From Littorina saxatilis (Eukaryota > Mollusca > Gastropoda > Littorinimorpha > Littorinidae): DNA of 64,000 nucleotides. Position 1 is the stretch's first letter. Every line of letters starts with the position of its first letter. The notes beneath the pieces were generated by a model, which searched no databases, was not told the DNA's origin, and saw nothing but the letters and a program-made list of their open reading frames with translations. Location: assembly GCF_037325665.1 (NCBI RefSeq), contig NC_090246.1, positions 36,207,232 through 36,271,231 of the forward strand, in the 5' to 3' direction. This document shows, one piece after another, positions 34,701 to 39,912 of this stretch. A program made the translations under genes and the position numbers.

Positions 34701-34977
34701 AATAAACAATAATAATAATAATAAATGAGCAACCGTGCAATCCCTCTTTTCTGAAGCACTTAAGCAGCATACCACTACCAGCTTCAGTACGTACTTTCTA
34801 CCTTGTACTTTTGTAGTCTTCCCAGTGTTCACATTTTCTCAAATATTATACATATCACTTTTATCAGCCTAAAGTAAAGACAACTGGCGCAAAATCTTAC
34901 CTCAGGTCTTTGAGAAAGGGTCGTATTCGATCAATTCTCTTCTTTCTCGTTTGCTCATCCACTGCAGCCATTGTCAT
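3730..34977 (-). CDS. ZC3H7: ZC3H7A/B-like TPR and CCCH zinc-finger protein (3' end missing)
   Basis: Fifteen coding exons join with consistent phases: 34977-34901, 34255-34228, 33160-32960, 31054-31018, 30345-30224, 17666-17502, 16753-16711, 10400-10144, 9364-9325, 8888-8762, 8000-7829, 7299-7143, 6706-6420, 5824-5188 and 3881-3730, giving 834 codons. Residues about 36-155 form TPR helices. A lysine-rich stretch (MPKKKK, near 220) may be a nuclear signal. A Ser/Asp acidic linker follows. Then come CRMC...HQC, a CCCH finger (C-x8-C-x6-C-x3-H, about 425-445), a Pro-rich linker, CPEC...HIC, a second CCCH (C-x10-C-x6-C-x3-H, about 689-711), CRSC, and the start of a third. Order and wording match vertebrate ZC3H7A/B (RoXaN), RNA-binding proteins with a TPR N-terminus implicated in microRNA processing and translation. 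Human proteins are near 970 residues, so about 150 or more are missing at the left edge. A and B paralogues cannot be separated here. Confidence 0.88.
4505..4824 (-). pseudogene. BED-like zinc-finger fragment of a probable hAT transposase relative
   Basis: Two overlapping minus-strand frames give MKRKNLPVSDDCSKSKQQK and then, after a one-base slip in the T run near 4754-4760, VESTVGKSHAHCKYCKSDFSVAHAG...RHRSSKTHLDKVAAKK. The spacing C-x2-C then H-x5-H after a DFSVAHGG-like turn resembles the N-terminal BED-like finger of hAT-related proteins that are repeated in molluscs and cnidarians (from memory). No catalytic domain follows, so this is a fragment. It lies in an intron of the ZC3H7-like gene, on the same strand. 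Confidence 0.6.
4925..5085. repeat. End fragment of the element family at 31199-32265
   Basis: The sequence around ACGTATTCTAGAC, the words TCGTATT and AAAATACG, and the final ACAGGTCTG match the right-hand end of the 31199-32265 element. No partner end is visible nearby, so this is a solo end or a deleted copy inside an intron. Confidence 0.45.
5813..6165 (-). repeat. 43-bp tandem repeat carrying eight copies of a 3' splice site
   Basis: The word CACCCTGG recurs at 5821, 5864, 5907, 5950, 5993, 6036, 6079 and 6122, exactly 43 bp apart. On the minus strand each unit reads as a pyrimidine tract, CCAG, then GGTGCTTTGTTG, which is the real acceptor and first codons of exon 5824-5188. Two sites vary between units (GATTCT or GAGTCT, TTATCC or TTACCC), and units 1-3 equal units 4-6, so a 129-bp block was duplicated. 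The eighth copy diverges after its tract. Confidence 0.95.
8117..8490 (-). mobile_element. Full-length tRNA-headed SINE
   Basis: Read on the minus strand it begins with a tRNA-like head at 8490 (GATGTAGCTCAGTCGGCAGC is an A box; AATTCGTCCCC resembles a B box) and ends in an (AAG)-rich tail at 8117. It is flanked by a 13-bp target duplication GACAAAGGTGGTC at 8104-8116 and 8491-8503. Other copies are at 24930-25800, 33845-33975 and 57230-57350. It lies in the intron between exons 8888-8762 and 8000-7829 of the ZC3H7-like gene. Confidence 0.9.
8762..17666 (-). CDS. ZC3H7: ZC3H7-like gene: linker exons 6-10
   Basis: Exon 6 (17666-17502) is Ala/Thr/Ser-rich after IFKEFVAKAEEALQ. Exon 7 (43 nt) encodes the basic MPKKKK block. 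Exon 8 (10400-10144) carries DSSDSDVDSDSSNLSEDD, a likely acidic phosphorylation-prone stretch. Exon 9 is only 40 nt. Exon 10 (8888-8762) must be read as RLPPVNISWPLEDAWQFRLACR, in the frame that joins CFVKTGEGY of the next exon; a different frame of the same exon is also open but breaks the phase. The intron between exons 7 and 8 holds the 5.4-kb TTAA element. Confidence 0.8.
10618..10897. mobile_element. Short TTAA-flanked element, 280 bp
   Basis: Inverted ends start TAAATATACCTACCCGAATC and match for at least 24 bp. TTAA flanks both sides (10614-10617 and 10898-10901). Outside the TTAA the flanks remain inverted copies of each other for about 27 bp, so the insertion sits in a palindrome or the true ends are farther out. 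Its left arm matches, inverted, the last 200 bp of the neighbouring 10932-16310 element, so both belong to one family. Confidence 0.75.
14330..14880. repeat. 173-bp tandem repeat inside the TTAA element
   Basis: ACGTCCGGTCAACCCCGG recurs at 14348, 14521 and 14694, giving a unit of 173 bp with two full copies and a partial third. Shorter reiterations of AAACGACCACAGCGGGTGCG follow at about 14710, 14760 and 14840, so the array continues with truncated units. Confidence 0.85.
15425..16025. repeat. Three diverged direct repeats of about 200 bp
   Basis: Three successive blocks share the order AAAATGGCGGCCA, a ...TTACTG segment, GTCCAAA-CGGACGAAAA, CAGCAACTA, TTCCTGTCAAA and CACCAACTA-CAAAGCAG. 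They begin near 15440, 15660 and 15875. They differ by small insertions and substitutions, so the duplications are older than the perfect element ends suggest. Confidence 0.75.
17079..17285. repeat. Dispersed repeat rich in GGCGAGTA words, copy 1
   Basis: Shared with 36881-37047 in inverted orientation. Common blocks are GAAAGTCCAC, ACTAGCC-AG-GAGCAA, CAACCATTT-TTTCAGCAAC and several ACTCGCC words, ending AGGCCTG. Probably a non-autonomous transposon; boundaries are approximate. Confidence 0.6.
17744..17955. mobile_element. MITE-like palindromic element, copy 1
   Basis: The ends are inverted copies around AATAACTCTGT-GAG-TTGTA and GAGTGAATACCCTTG, and the centre contains GGGGCCAATCACTAGCGAGG. 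A second copy is at 29896-30106 with better-preserved ends. No coding capacity. Confidence 0.7.
17956..18880. other. Intron sequence without supported features
   Basis: Part of the 12.5-kb intron between the exons at 30345-30224 and 17666-17502. There is a short (GAA)n-like run near 18075-18095 and nothing else I can support. Confidence 0.4.
18881..19246. mobile_element. Dispersed retroposon-like repeat, copy A
   Basis: Starts near GTGTTTAACATCGTTTTC and ends at CTTCCCCCTAACCCACGGG. It matches 35500-35848 and 46638-47239 closely across TTATATCGCGACGGGGAAAG, GGGCTTGCAACGTAGTACAA and GTCGCCTCTTACGACATGC. A longer copy at 46638-47239 has a 12-bp target duplication, which supports retroposition. 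Confidence 0.75.
19478..21542. mobile_element. Composite DNA element with GGCATGG ends
   Basis: The left end AGGCATGGGAATT (19478-19490) and right end AATTTTCCATGCCT (21529-21542) are imperfect inverted repeats. Subterminal GC-rich blocks near 19625-19710 and 21410-21505 are also inverted (GGGGTCCAGGGGCCGCC against GGCGGCCCCTGGACC). A pogo-like element (20151-20883) is nested inside. No transposase frame is visible. Confidence 0.6.
20151..20883. mobile_element. Pogo/Tigger-like non-autonomous element, 733 bp
   Basis: Perfect 18-bp inverted ends CAGTGGAACCCCTCTCTA with TA on both sides (20149-20150 and 20884-20885), as in pogo-type Tc1/mariner elements. Smaller relatives are at 30382-30552, 33209-33361 and in part at 57478-57620. 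No transposase frame. Confidence 0.85.
21672..21810. repeat. Long foldback hairpin
   Basis: The arm ATTGTGTTTTCA...GCAATAGGG, then GATATTTAGACGAG and AAGTATAATGCGAC-like sequence, is mirrored in inverted form up to 21807 with a loop around GACGAGTCGAAGACGAGTC. It abuts the left end of the 21815-22645 element. Confidence 0.8.
21815..22645. mobile_element. DNA element with ATATAGCTATTCTGA ends
   Basis: Exact 15-bp inverted ends at 21815-21829 and 22631-22645. A 169-residue open frame at 22046-22555 (plus) lies inside but resembles no protein I know and lacks DDE-type motifs. A short perfect hairpin (TTGCCGATATC and its complement) is at about 22513-22541. Probably non-autonomous. Confidence 0.55.
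22790..23190 (-). mobile_element. SINE copy (same family as 29404-29870), minus strand
   Basis: Contains, on the minus strand, the blocks CTTTCGGATGAGACGAAAAA, ACATTGGGGTGTGCACGTTA, GATCCCACGATTGACAAAAG and AATAATAGGCCGTGAAA found in the plus-strand copy at 29404. The tRNA head is missing, so this copy is 5'-truncated. Confidence 0.8.
23196..24900. other. Intron sequence without supported features
   Basis: AT-rich sequence inside the same large ZC3H7 intron. I see no coding exon, RNA gene or element ends that I can support. Confidence 0.4.
24930..25800 (+). mobile_element. tRNA-SINE copy interrupted by a hAT-like element
   Basis: The left part (24930-25168) and right part (from 25746) join to the body of the 8117-8490 SINE: TTCGGCGAGAGATTTATTTC, GATCCTGTAATCCATGTCAG, GGGGTAAAAACGGTC, then GGTCATACACGTAAAA and GGGAGTTACAGCCCA. 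The tRNA head is missing, and the tail is (AACA)-like near 25795. The 25169-25745 element splits it. Confidence 0.85.
25169..25745. mobile_element. hAT-like non-autonomous element, 577 bp
   Basis: Perfect 38-bp inverted ends begin GGCTACCAGTAAGTTCGTCA. The 8-bp target duplication AAACGGTC lies at 25161-25168 and 25746-25753, the size typical of hAT. The words CGAAGTTACTGG recur just inside both ends. The inside is mostly microsatellite: (CA)n-rich 25337-25530 and (GA)n 25593-25656. Confidence 0.93.
25801..28130. other. Intron sequence, mostly unique
   Basis: Poly-C at about 25837-25849. A partly palindromic segment at about 26930-27090 (GGGGTGCACGAG against TTGTGCACCTCGG) may be a MITE. No coding exon is supported; a 64-residue open frame at 26389 has no splice signals and no similarity I recognise. 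Confidence 0.4.
28133..28295. mobile_element. MITE, 163 bp
   Basis: Perfect 13-bp inverted ends ACATGGGTGCAAC (28133-28145 and 28283-28295). GC-rich hairpins GCCGGC and ACCGGC lie inside. No coding capacity. Confidence 0.75.
28697..29015. repeat. Degenerate minisatellite
   Basis: Imperfect units built from ACAATGT-ACACTTA, ACAACA-AGGACAC and ACACAGAAGAA-ATAATTAC follow each other for about 320 bp. A longer unit of about 120 bp is also visible because CTTACGTATAGTGTACACTT recurs at about 28731 and 28852. Confidence 0.7.
29404..29870 (+). mobile_element. tRNA-headed SINE, plus strand
   Basis: The head GGGTGGGCGAGTGGTAAACG (A box) and GGTTGCGAGTTCGACCC (B box) is tRNA-like, but continues directly into a SINE body shared with 22790-23190 and an AAAATAAAATAAAATT tail. 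It is a SINE promoter and not a tRNA gene: the acceptor stem does not close and there is no clear 3' end. Confidence 0.85.
29896..30106. mobile_element. MITE-like palindromic element, copy 2
   Basis: Ends TTCGGAAATAACTCTGTCGG and the inverted CCGACAGAGTTATTTTCCGAA differ by one extra A. The internal GTGATTGGCCCCTC is shared, inverted, with the 17744-17955 copy. It lies just beside the exon at 30345-30224. Confidence 0.8.
30224..34977 (-). CDS. ZC3H7: ZC3H7-like gene: start codon and TPR exons 1-5
   Basis: Exon 1 offers two in-frame starts, 34977 and 34971. The second has the better context (A at -3, G at +4), so translation may begin there. Exon 1 also starts with ATGTAA just upstream, a minimal start-stop unit. 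Exon 3 (33160-32960) encodes LKDEGNQLFKEAQFFQASLHY...LFSNGALCYLKT, and exons 4-5 encode FAEALPYSDNALVLQPENVKA...ALFGLRRYKECLADA, together giving the paired helices of TPR repeats. Phases are 2, 0, 0, 1 and 0 at the five exon ends and all match. The end of exon 3 and its donor are copied three more times in the following intron. Confidence 0.87.
30382..30552. mobile_element. Pogo-like MITE, 171 bp
   Basis: Ends TAGTGGAACCCC and GGGGTTCCTCTG with TA flanks, related to 20151-20883. It contains a C run of 14 and TAAGAC words near both ends. Confidence 0.7.
31199..32265. mobile_element. DNA element with CAGACCTGGGAACCC ends, 6-bp target duplication
   Basis: Inverted ends CAGACCTGGGAACCC (31199-31213, and inverted at 32251-32265), flanked by CACCAG at 31193-31198 and 32266-32271. 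The terminal CAG and short target duplication suit hAT relatives with 6-bp duplications (inference). A pogo-like element is nested at 31233-31930. No transposase frame. Confidence 0.85.
31233..31930. mobile_element. Pogo-like element nested in the 31199-32265 element
   Basis: Ends CAGTAGTACC and inverted GGGACTACTG with TA on both sides (31231-31232, 31931-31932). Words such as GTGGCCG and TGACCG recur inverted near both ends. Contains (CA)n at about 31678-31708. Confidence 0.75.
32638..33000 (-). repeat. 100-bp tandem repeat carrying an exon end and 5' splice site
   Basis: Units begin at 32638, 32738, 32838 and 32936. Read on the minus strand, each holds the codons for TLFSNGALCYLKT and the donor after ACT, then TTTCTCATTGGGATCTCA and an AT-rich spacer. 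The rightmost unit is the real end of exon 33160-32960. GT is kept in the units at 32936 (GTACGT), 32738 (GTACGT) and 32638 (GTATGC); the 32838 unit has lost it by a 2-bp deletion. Confidence 0.93.
33209..33361. mobile_element. Pogo-like MITE, 153 bp
   Basis: Ends CAGTAGAACCCCC and GGGGGTTCCACTG with TA flanks at 33207-33208 and 33362-33363. Inverted TTTTAAGACC words lie inside. Lies immediately 5' of the acceptor for exon 33160-32960. Confidence 0.85.
33525..33815. repeat. Foldback element
   Basis: The left arm (CACCCTTTCGGAGT...TTGTACCAAACAC) and right arm (GTGTTTGGTACAA...ACTCCGAAGGGGTG) are imperfect inverted repeats of about 70 bp around a unique centre. Confidence 0.7.
33845..33975 (+). 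mobile_element. Truncated tRNA-SINE fragment
   Basis: Matches the middle of the 8117-8490 SINE (ACACGCAAGCACAAGATCAA, GATCCTGTAATCCATGTCAG, AAACACGAAAATACCCAGCA). A second fragment, GAGATATGTGCGCGATATAA at about 34061, belongs to the end of the 29404 SINE family, so two SINEs are fused or nested here. Confidence 0.8.
34530..34640. repeat. Inverted repeat enclosing a telomere-like run
   Basis: GTTACTCCCCCGGCTTGTTA is followed by TAACCCTAACCCAACCCTAA-type sequence and then the inverted GGGGGAGTAACGAGCCGGGG. The telomere-like run has only about four units with one irregular unit. Confidence 0.75.
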
Positions 34978-34986
34978 TTACATAGA
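34978..34986 (-). promoter_or_regulatory. Start-stop unit in the ZC3H7-like leader
   Basis: Exon 1 begins after a TTTTTCAG acceptor at 34987 with TCT ATG TAA ATG ACA ATG. The first ATG is followed directly by TAA, giving a one-codon upstream frame in the same frame as the main start. Such elements can stall or delay ribosomes in known cases; whether this one does is unknown. Confidence 0.6.
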
Positions 34987-35499
34987 CTGAAAAAGAGAAA
35001 GAAAAGACAACAAATTATTAAGAGAAATCAATATATAGTGCCATACACTTTGAAAAAGAGTGAATGATTGATTAGTGCGTCTGCAACATACGAGCCCCAC
35101 TAAAAGTCATGGTATATGACTTCGTCTACAAGATATTGTAGCATTGCATAATGAGTTTATCTGATTCATGCCTGGCTGATTCCCCTCATTGGGGTGGGGG
35201 TGGAGTTAGTGAGGGGTAAAAGAGAGCAGGTGTTGATTTTTAAATTTGATATTAAATAAAAACAACTTTGGGTTGGTCACAATGATTAGATAAGAGAGAA
35301 AAAATTACGCTTGTTTGTTTCCATTTTCCAATTCTATGCCTAACCTGTTTTGCAGAAGACTAATTCAGTAATTGCTTGCCAATGTCTTTCCAATAGCAAC
35401 AGGCAGCCTCATAATCTGAAGTCTGATAGGAGATGAGTCATTCTTCAATACATGTACTGGTTTCAGAAACTTCAGTACTTGAGGTAAGTTTTCTTTTCT

Positions 35500-35848
35500 T
35501 TATTTGGTGTTTAACGTCGTTTTCAACCACGAAGGGTTATATCGCGACGGGGAAAGGGGGAAGATGGGATAGAGCCACTTGTCAATTGTTTCTTGTTCAC
35601 GAAAGCGCTAATCAAAAATTTGCTCCAGGGGCTTGCAACGTAGTACAATATATTACCTTACTGGGAGAATGCAAGTTTTCAGTACAAAGGACTTAACATT
35701 TCTTACATACTGCTTGACAAAAATTGACTATATTCTAAACAAGAAACACTTAACAAGGGTAAAAGGAGAAACAGAATCCGTTAGTCGCCTCTTACGACAT
35801 GCTGGGGAGCATCGGGTAAATTCTTCCCCCTAATCCGCGGGGGGTAAC
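35500..35848. mobile_element. Dispersed retroposon-like repeat, copy B
   Basis: Closely matches 18881-19246, from GTGTTTAACGTCGTTTTC to CTTCCCCCTAATCCGCGG, with a short deletion near 35715. No clear target duplication. Confidence 0.75.
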
Positions 35849-36880
35849 AGGGCGTTGTGTGTATCTTAATTTCCCCTTGAGAGGCACTTTGTCGAAAAAG
35901 CTTGGAACATTCAAATGATGCACTGAAAACACACATGCCATAGTTTTATGAAATCATGGTATTCGCTTCTGGATTCAACAAAGGAACCTGCGTTGTCGAC
36001 TGTGTACGAAAAGAGCTTCAAATTTGTGGTCACAGAGATGAAGTGTTACATGTACATACCAAATGTGTGACACCATCACTTCAAGTGCTTCTCAGACTAA
36101 TGAAAATACTTCTCACTGCAGTTATACTAAGTGGACAGCTCAGAAAAAGAGTCCGGAAGAAGGTAAAATTGCTTTTGTGAAACATTCTGAGAAAAAAAAT
36201 TTCCACTTCAAAGCAATGCAATCAAGAAAATTAGGCGGACAACGTGTGAACCGTTTTGTTTAATTTTTGAAGGATGCATGTATCACGATGCAATCTTAAA
36301 GTTTAAACAAAATTTGCTTCAAATTATCTCCCTTGAACAAACATTTTCTTTTCCACAATTTGTTTTTACTTCGGGGTATTTTTAAGGGTATATATATCAT
36401 TATCAAGGAAAAATTAAAAAAAACAAAATTGTGTAAGCTGTCTAAGAGATATGTACAATTTAATAAATAAATAAAAATGATGTTTTAAAGTTACTGTGCA
36501 CATTTTGCACGGAGCCCCAAGGGCTTTCAGTTTTGCAAGGAGTCAAAAACTGCAATATTTTTACGAATCAATTTTCATCATTGAGTAAAGGCACGTGAAC
36601 TAATTACATCAAATTCAAAAGCTTACATAGAAGTCTATTACTGTATTAGTCTCACTCTCAGCGACAGGGAGATTTTTTTCTATCTTGGATAGTTTACATC
36701 AAGACATTGTGTTTGAATTTGATTATGTAAGAAATTGTACAACATGGTATTTGGGTCCATTTTGGCATACCGCACACAGCCTTTAGTCCCAGAACGTGAT
36801 TTAAGAAAATATTAATTACATTTTGGCAGAAGATGCGAACTGGCAAACCATATAAAGTTTCGTTTGGCTGGCATCACTAA

Positions 36881-37047
36881 CAGGCCTGAAAGTGGCGAGT
36901 ATTTGGCGAGTAGAAATGCGAGTCAAGTTGCTGAAACAAATGGTTGGTTTGGTGAATAAAAATACAAAAAATTGCTCTCTGGCTAGTAAATTATGAGAAG
37001 TACTAGCCAAACGCCAGTGCTCCATTTCGTGGACTTTCAGCGCTGAC
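36881..37047. repeat. GGCGAGTA repeat, copy 2 (inverted)
   Basis: Inverted relative to 17079-17285. It runs from CAGGCCTGAAAGTGGCGAGT to GTGGACTTTCAGCG and lacks part of the middle. Confidence 0.6.
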
Positions 37048-37224
37048 TAAAGGTATGTGTTGTCATCTGTGAGATAGTTGTGTAACTGAAAAGCTTTTGA
37101 CTGTTTATATCGAAATATATGTGACAAAAAGTTGCTTCAGCAATGCTGTGATCTGCACTGCATCTTAGTCAATCATTAATATTTGTTAAGTGAGAAATAA
37201 AAATATTAGAACTATATAATTTAA

Positions 37225-37337
37225 GTTATTGAGACATCCCAGTGCACTAAGGGATTTATAGAGCAAATCGAGAAAATTCATTATTGAACGAGATTTGCTC
37301 TATAAATCCCTTAGTGCACTGGGATTGTTTCAATAAC
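37225..37337. repeat. Foldback hairpin with AT-rich loop
   Basis: GTTATTGAGACATCCCAGTG and AAGGGATTTATAGAGCAAAT are followed after a loop of about 25 bp by their reverse complements, ending TTTCAATAAC. About 45 bp per arm with few mismatches. A smaller hairpin (TAGCGCACTC-CAA-GAGTGCGCTA) is at about 38231-38254. Confidence 0.85.
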
Positions 37338-37639
37338 GATATTGTCAGTACCGCCAGATAAAAAATAAGATTCAAAACGCACATTTTGCAACGCGCATTT
37401 GGATAGGCGTAACTGTGTGGTCAGGTTTGTGTCAGATCTACTTTTGTGTGGGCTGTCTCAAGTGTGTCGTGGCATAATTATGAGAGGAATCTTCGCAAGT
37501 CGAAACTGAAAAATTAGACACAGCGGGTTCTATTTTTAGATCAGTGGCAACTGTGGCACAGGCACATGCAATCTGTCAGAAAAAAACACTTCTGCTTTAA
37601 TTGAGAAGCAGGAAATTTATGGTTTGTTTGTTTGTTTGT

Positions 37640-38105
37640 TTGTTTATTTGTTGCTTAACGTCCAGCCGACTACGCAGAGCCATATCAGGACGAGGAAGGG
37701 GGGGATGAAGGGGGCCACTTGTCAAGCGATTCCTGTTTACAAATGCACTAACCCATTACTTGTGTCCCAGCAGGCTTTAGTAAAACTAAATTAATACCTA
37801 CTGGAAGATTACCAGTTTCCAGTATGTTAAAATAGGCTTAACCTATCTACTGCTGGACTTACATCAGAACACTAACAGATTAAACTATACATGAATCGCG
37901 AGACAAGCGGCAAGAGAAGAGATTTTTGGAAAAAATACAGGTGAATGAGCAAGAAGGCAGAAAAAAGAAAAGAATTCATGAAGAAAAAGAGAGCATGACA
38001 GGAAAGAGGAACCAAAAATCTACCTAACAGCAAACTAGAAAGCTCCTGCGGTTCCAAAAACAGGAGGGGCCTTTAATTTCATAACCGCAGTGCCCCACTG
38101 CGGGA
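37640..38105. mobile_element. Diverged relative of the retroposon family
   Basis: Begins TTTGTTGCTTAACGTCCAGC and shares the layout TTAACGTC, CATATC-GGACGAGGAAGGGG, GGGCCACTTGTCAA and CCAGTTTCCAGTAT with the 18881 family, but at much lower identity. Ends near GCCCCACTGCGGGA. Confidence 0.55.
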
Positions 38106-39002
38106 AGGAAATTTATGGTCATAATCATTGGTATTGTGGAGAATATAAGCTACATGTCATTAAATAATTCTGAGGATGAGAGTACACTCTCGCTTAGGCA
38201 AAGGGCGGAAGAATACGCTCTGTGGAAAAGTTAGCGCACTCCAAGAGTGCGCTAATGCCGCTAACAGTTTTAGTGCATCGCCATTAGCCAATCAACTGGT
38301 TCACATCAGTCATGTGACACCAGTACTTACTGACAAATAGTTTTACATTACAATGTGTGTTCTTTTTAAAAAATTAAGTTAATACTGTGACCTGCACTGC
38401 ATCTTAATGTTACCTGAGAAACATAAATAGACTGTAATAGTTTTACAATGTGTGTTCTTTTTAAAAATCAAAAGTTATGGTAGCACCAACAATGTTCAAG
38501 TGTGTCTTGTGTTCTGAGAGTGAGAGCTTTAGCACCGATTGCCTTGCAGCCTTATAGTAATACTAGTTGTTCACAGATTTTAGCACTGAAATATGTCCAA
38601 CAACGTCAACTCTCTCGCTCAGTCTAAAGAAAATGTACATTGCCATCACTAACACAATATTCCCTGAGTTTTCCGGCAGGCTTTCAAAAGTCTGTTACGG
38701 TTGAAGCAAGGGTTCCAGCTGAACATAAAAGGCAAATTGTAAATTCCAATTATACACAACATATTGAATGGAACAAAATTGCATTAGTGTCAACATTTTC
38801 TGTAATTTGAATGTGCATGGCATGCGGCGAAACTGAATCAGATCAATAATCTAGATCCAGATTCTGTCAACTCTTGAAAATGTACGATCAATCGCTTCTT
38901 TGAGGTTCCATTTTATTCGTCAGTTCTGAGCCTTCGACACGAGCAATCGCCATCCCTTTGGACAAACGATGTATGATCCAAGAGCTGAAAACGATACTTA
39001 CT

Positions 39003-39912
39003 TATGCTGTGTCATGATAGTAGAGAGAGAGAAATCAAACATCAGTTTTTTTCTGCAAAAAAAACCCTTAAAAAGGCATGGATGATTCAGGTGCTGTCGG
39101 CACCACGAGTTTCCGCCAAAGGTGAAATCAGACGGCGTTGACGTTTTACCGAATATGATAGGAAAAATAAATACTTTATCAAAACAAAACAAACAAAAAA
39201 TAACACACAAACGTGCTTGTTCTTCAGTTAACAAGCGTCTTCAGTTTGCCGTGGCAACAATCTCGCTATCTTTCATAAGCAATTTTATTTCGTCTTTTCT
39301 TTGTCTCAATAAGATAAAGCTATCACCCCCACCACCACATAGCCCCCCCCCCCCCCCCCCCCAACTTTGAGTTGTTTTAAAACTGAGAAAGTCATGTTAT
39401 ATTAGGGCAAATAACAAAAAATAAAAGTTTTGTATCTGTTGACAAGACCCCAAAAACAGGGTAAGGTAGGTCAGATACTTCTTTTTTTCATTTTTTTTTT
39501 CATTGAAGTTTGATTTTTATTTACACAGGCGCATGTGGCTTTTTATTGGATGTTGGAGAAGGTTAAAGTGTATCTAAACCCCATTTTTCAACCCAAAACC
39601 CTTATTACCAACGCAAACATACACCCAGATGCATTCCATTCCCACCCCTTCAAAGGCCCGAAGATGCGAGGAGCAGACGCAGCGAGTGGGAAAAGTCCGT
39701 AAAAGCTCGCACCTGCCAGCCTTCAGCTGAAACAAGACGATGATGCTAAAAATAGAAACGTCGGCAGATGACGTAGAGATGGGAATGGGAGTGGGAGCGG
39801 AAGCAGCGCCCTCTCCATGGATCTAGATCTAACTTTCTGCAAACAAAAACACGAGTCAGCATGAGTAGATCGTTTCTGCGTCGTTTACGGTTGCAATACT
39901 ATCCATGCAAAC
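39003..39912. promoter_or_regulatory. Possible divergent promoter region
   Basis: This interval separates a possible minus-strand 5' exon of the ZC3H7-like gene (ending 39002) from the first ATG of the plus-strand gene at 39913. It holds a C run at 39344-39362 and a GC-richer stretch with CpGs at about 39655-39790. No TATA box or initiator stands out. The call rests on gene arrangement only. Confidence 0.3.

Larger units (their letters stand above)
34987..39002. other. Upstream intron of the ZC3H7-like gene, with repeats
   Basis: Exon 1 has an acceptor, so at least one untranslated exon lies upstream. A possible donor (CATAA then GTAAGTATCG on the minus strand) ends an exon at 39002. The interval contains a retroposon copy (35500-35848), a GGCGAGTA repeat (36881-37047), a foldback (37225-37337) and a diverged retroposon (37640-38105). 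Otherwise nothing is supported. Confidence 0.35.
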
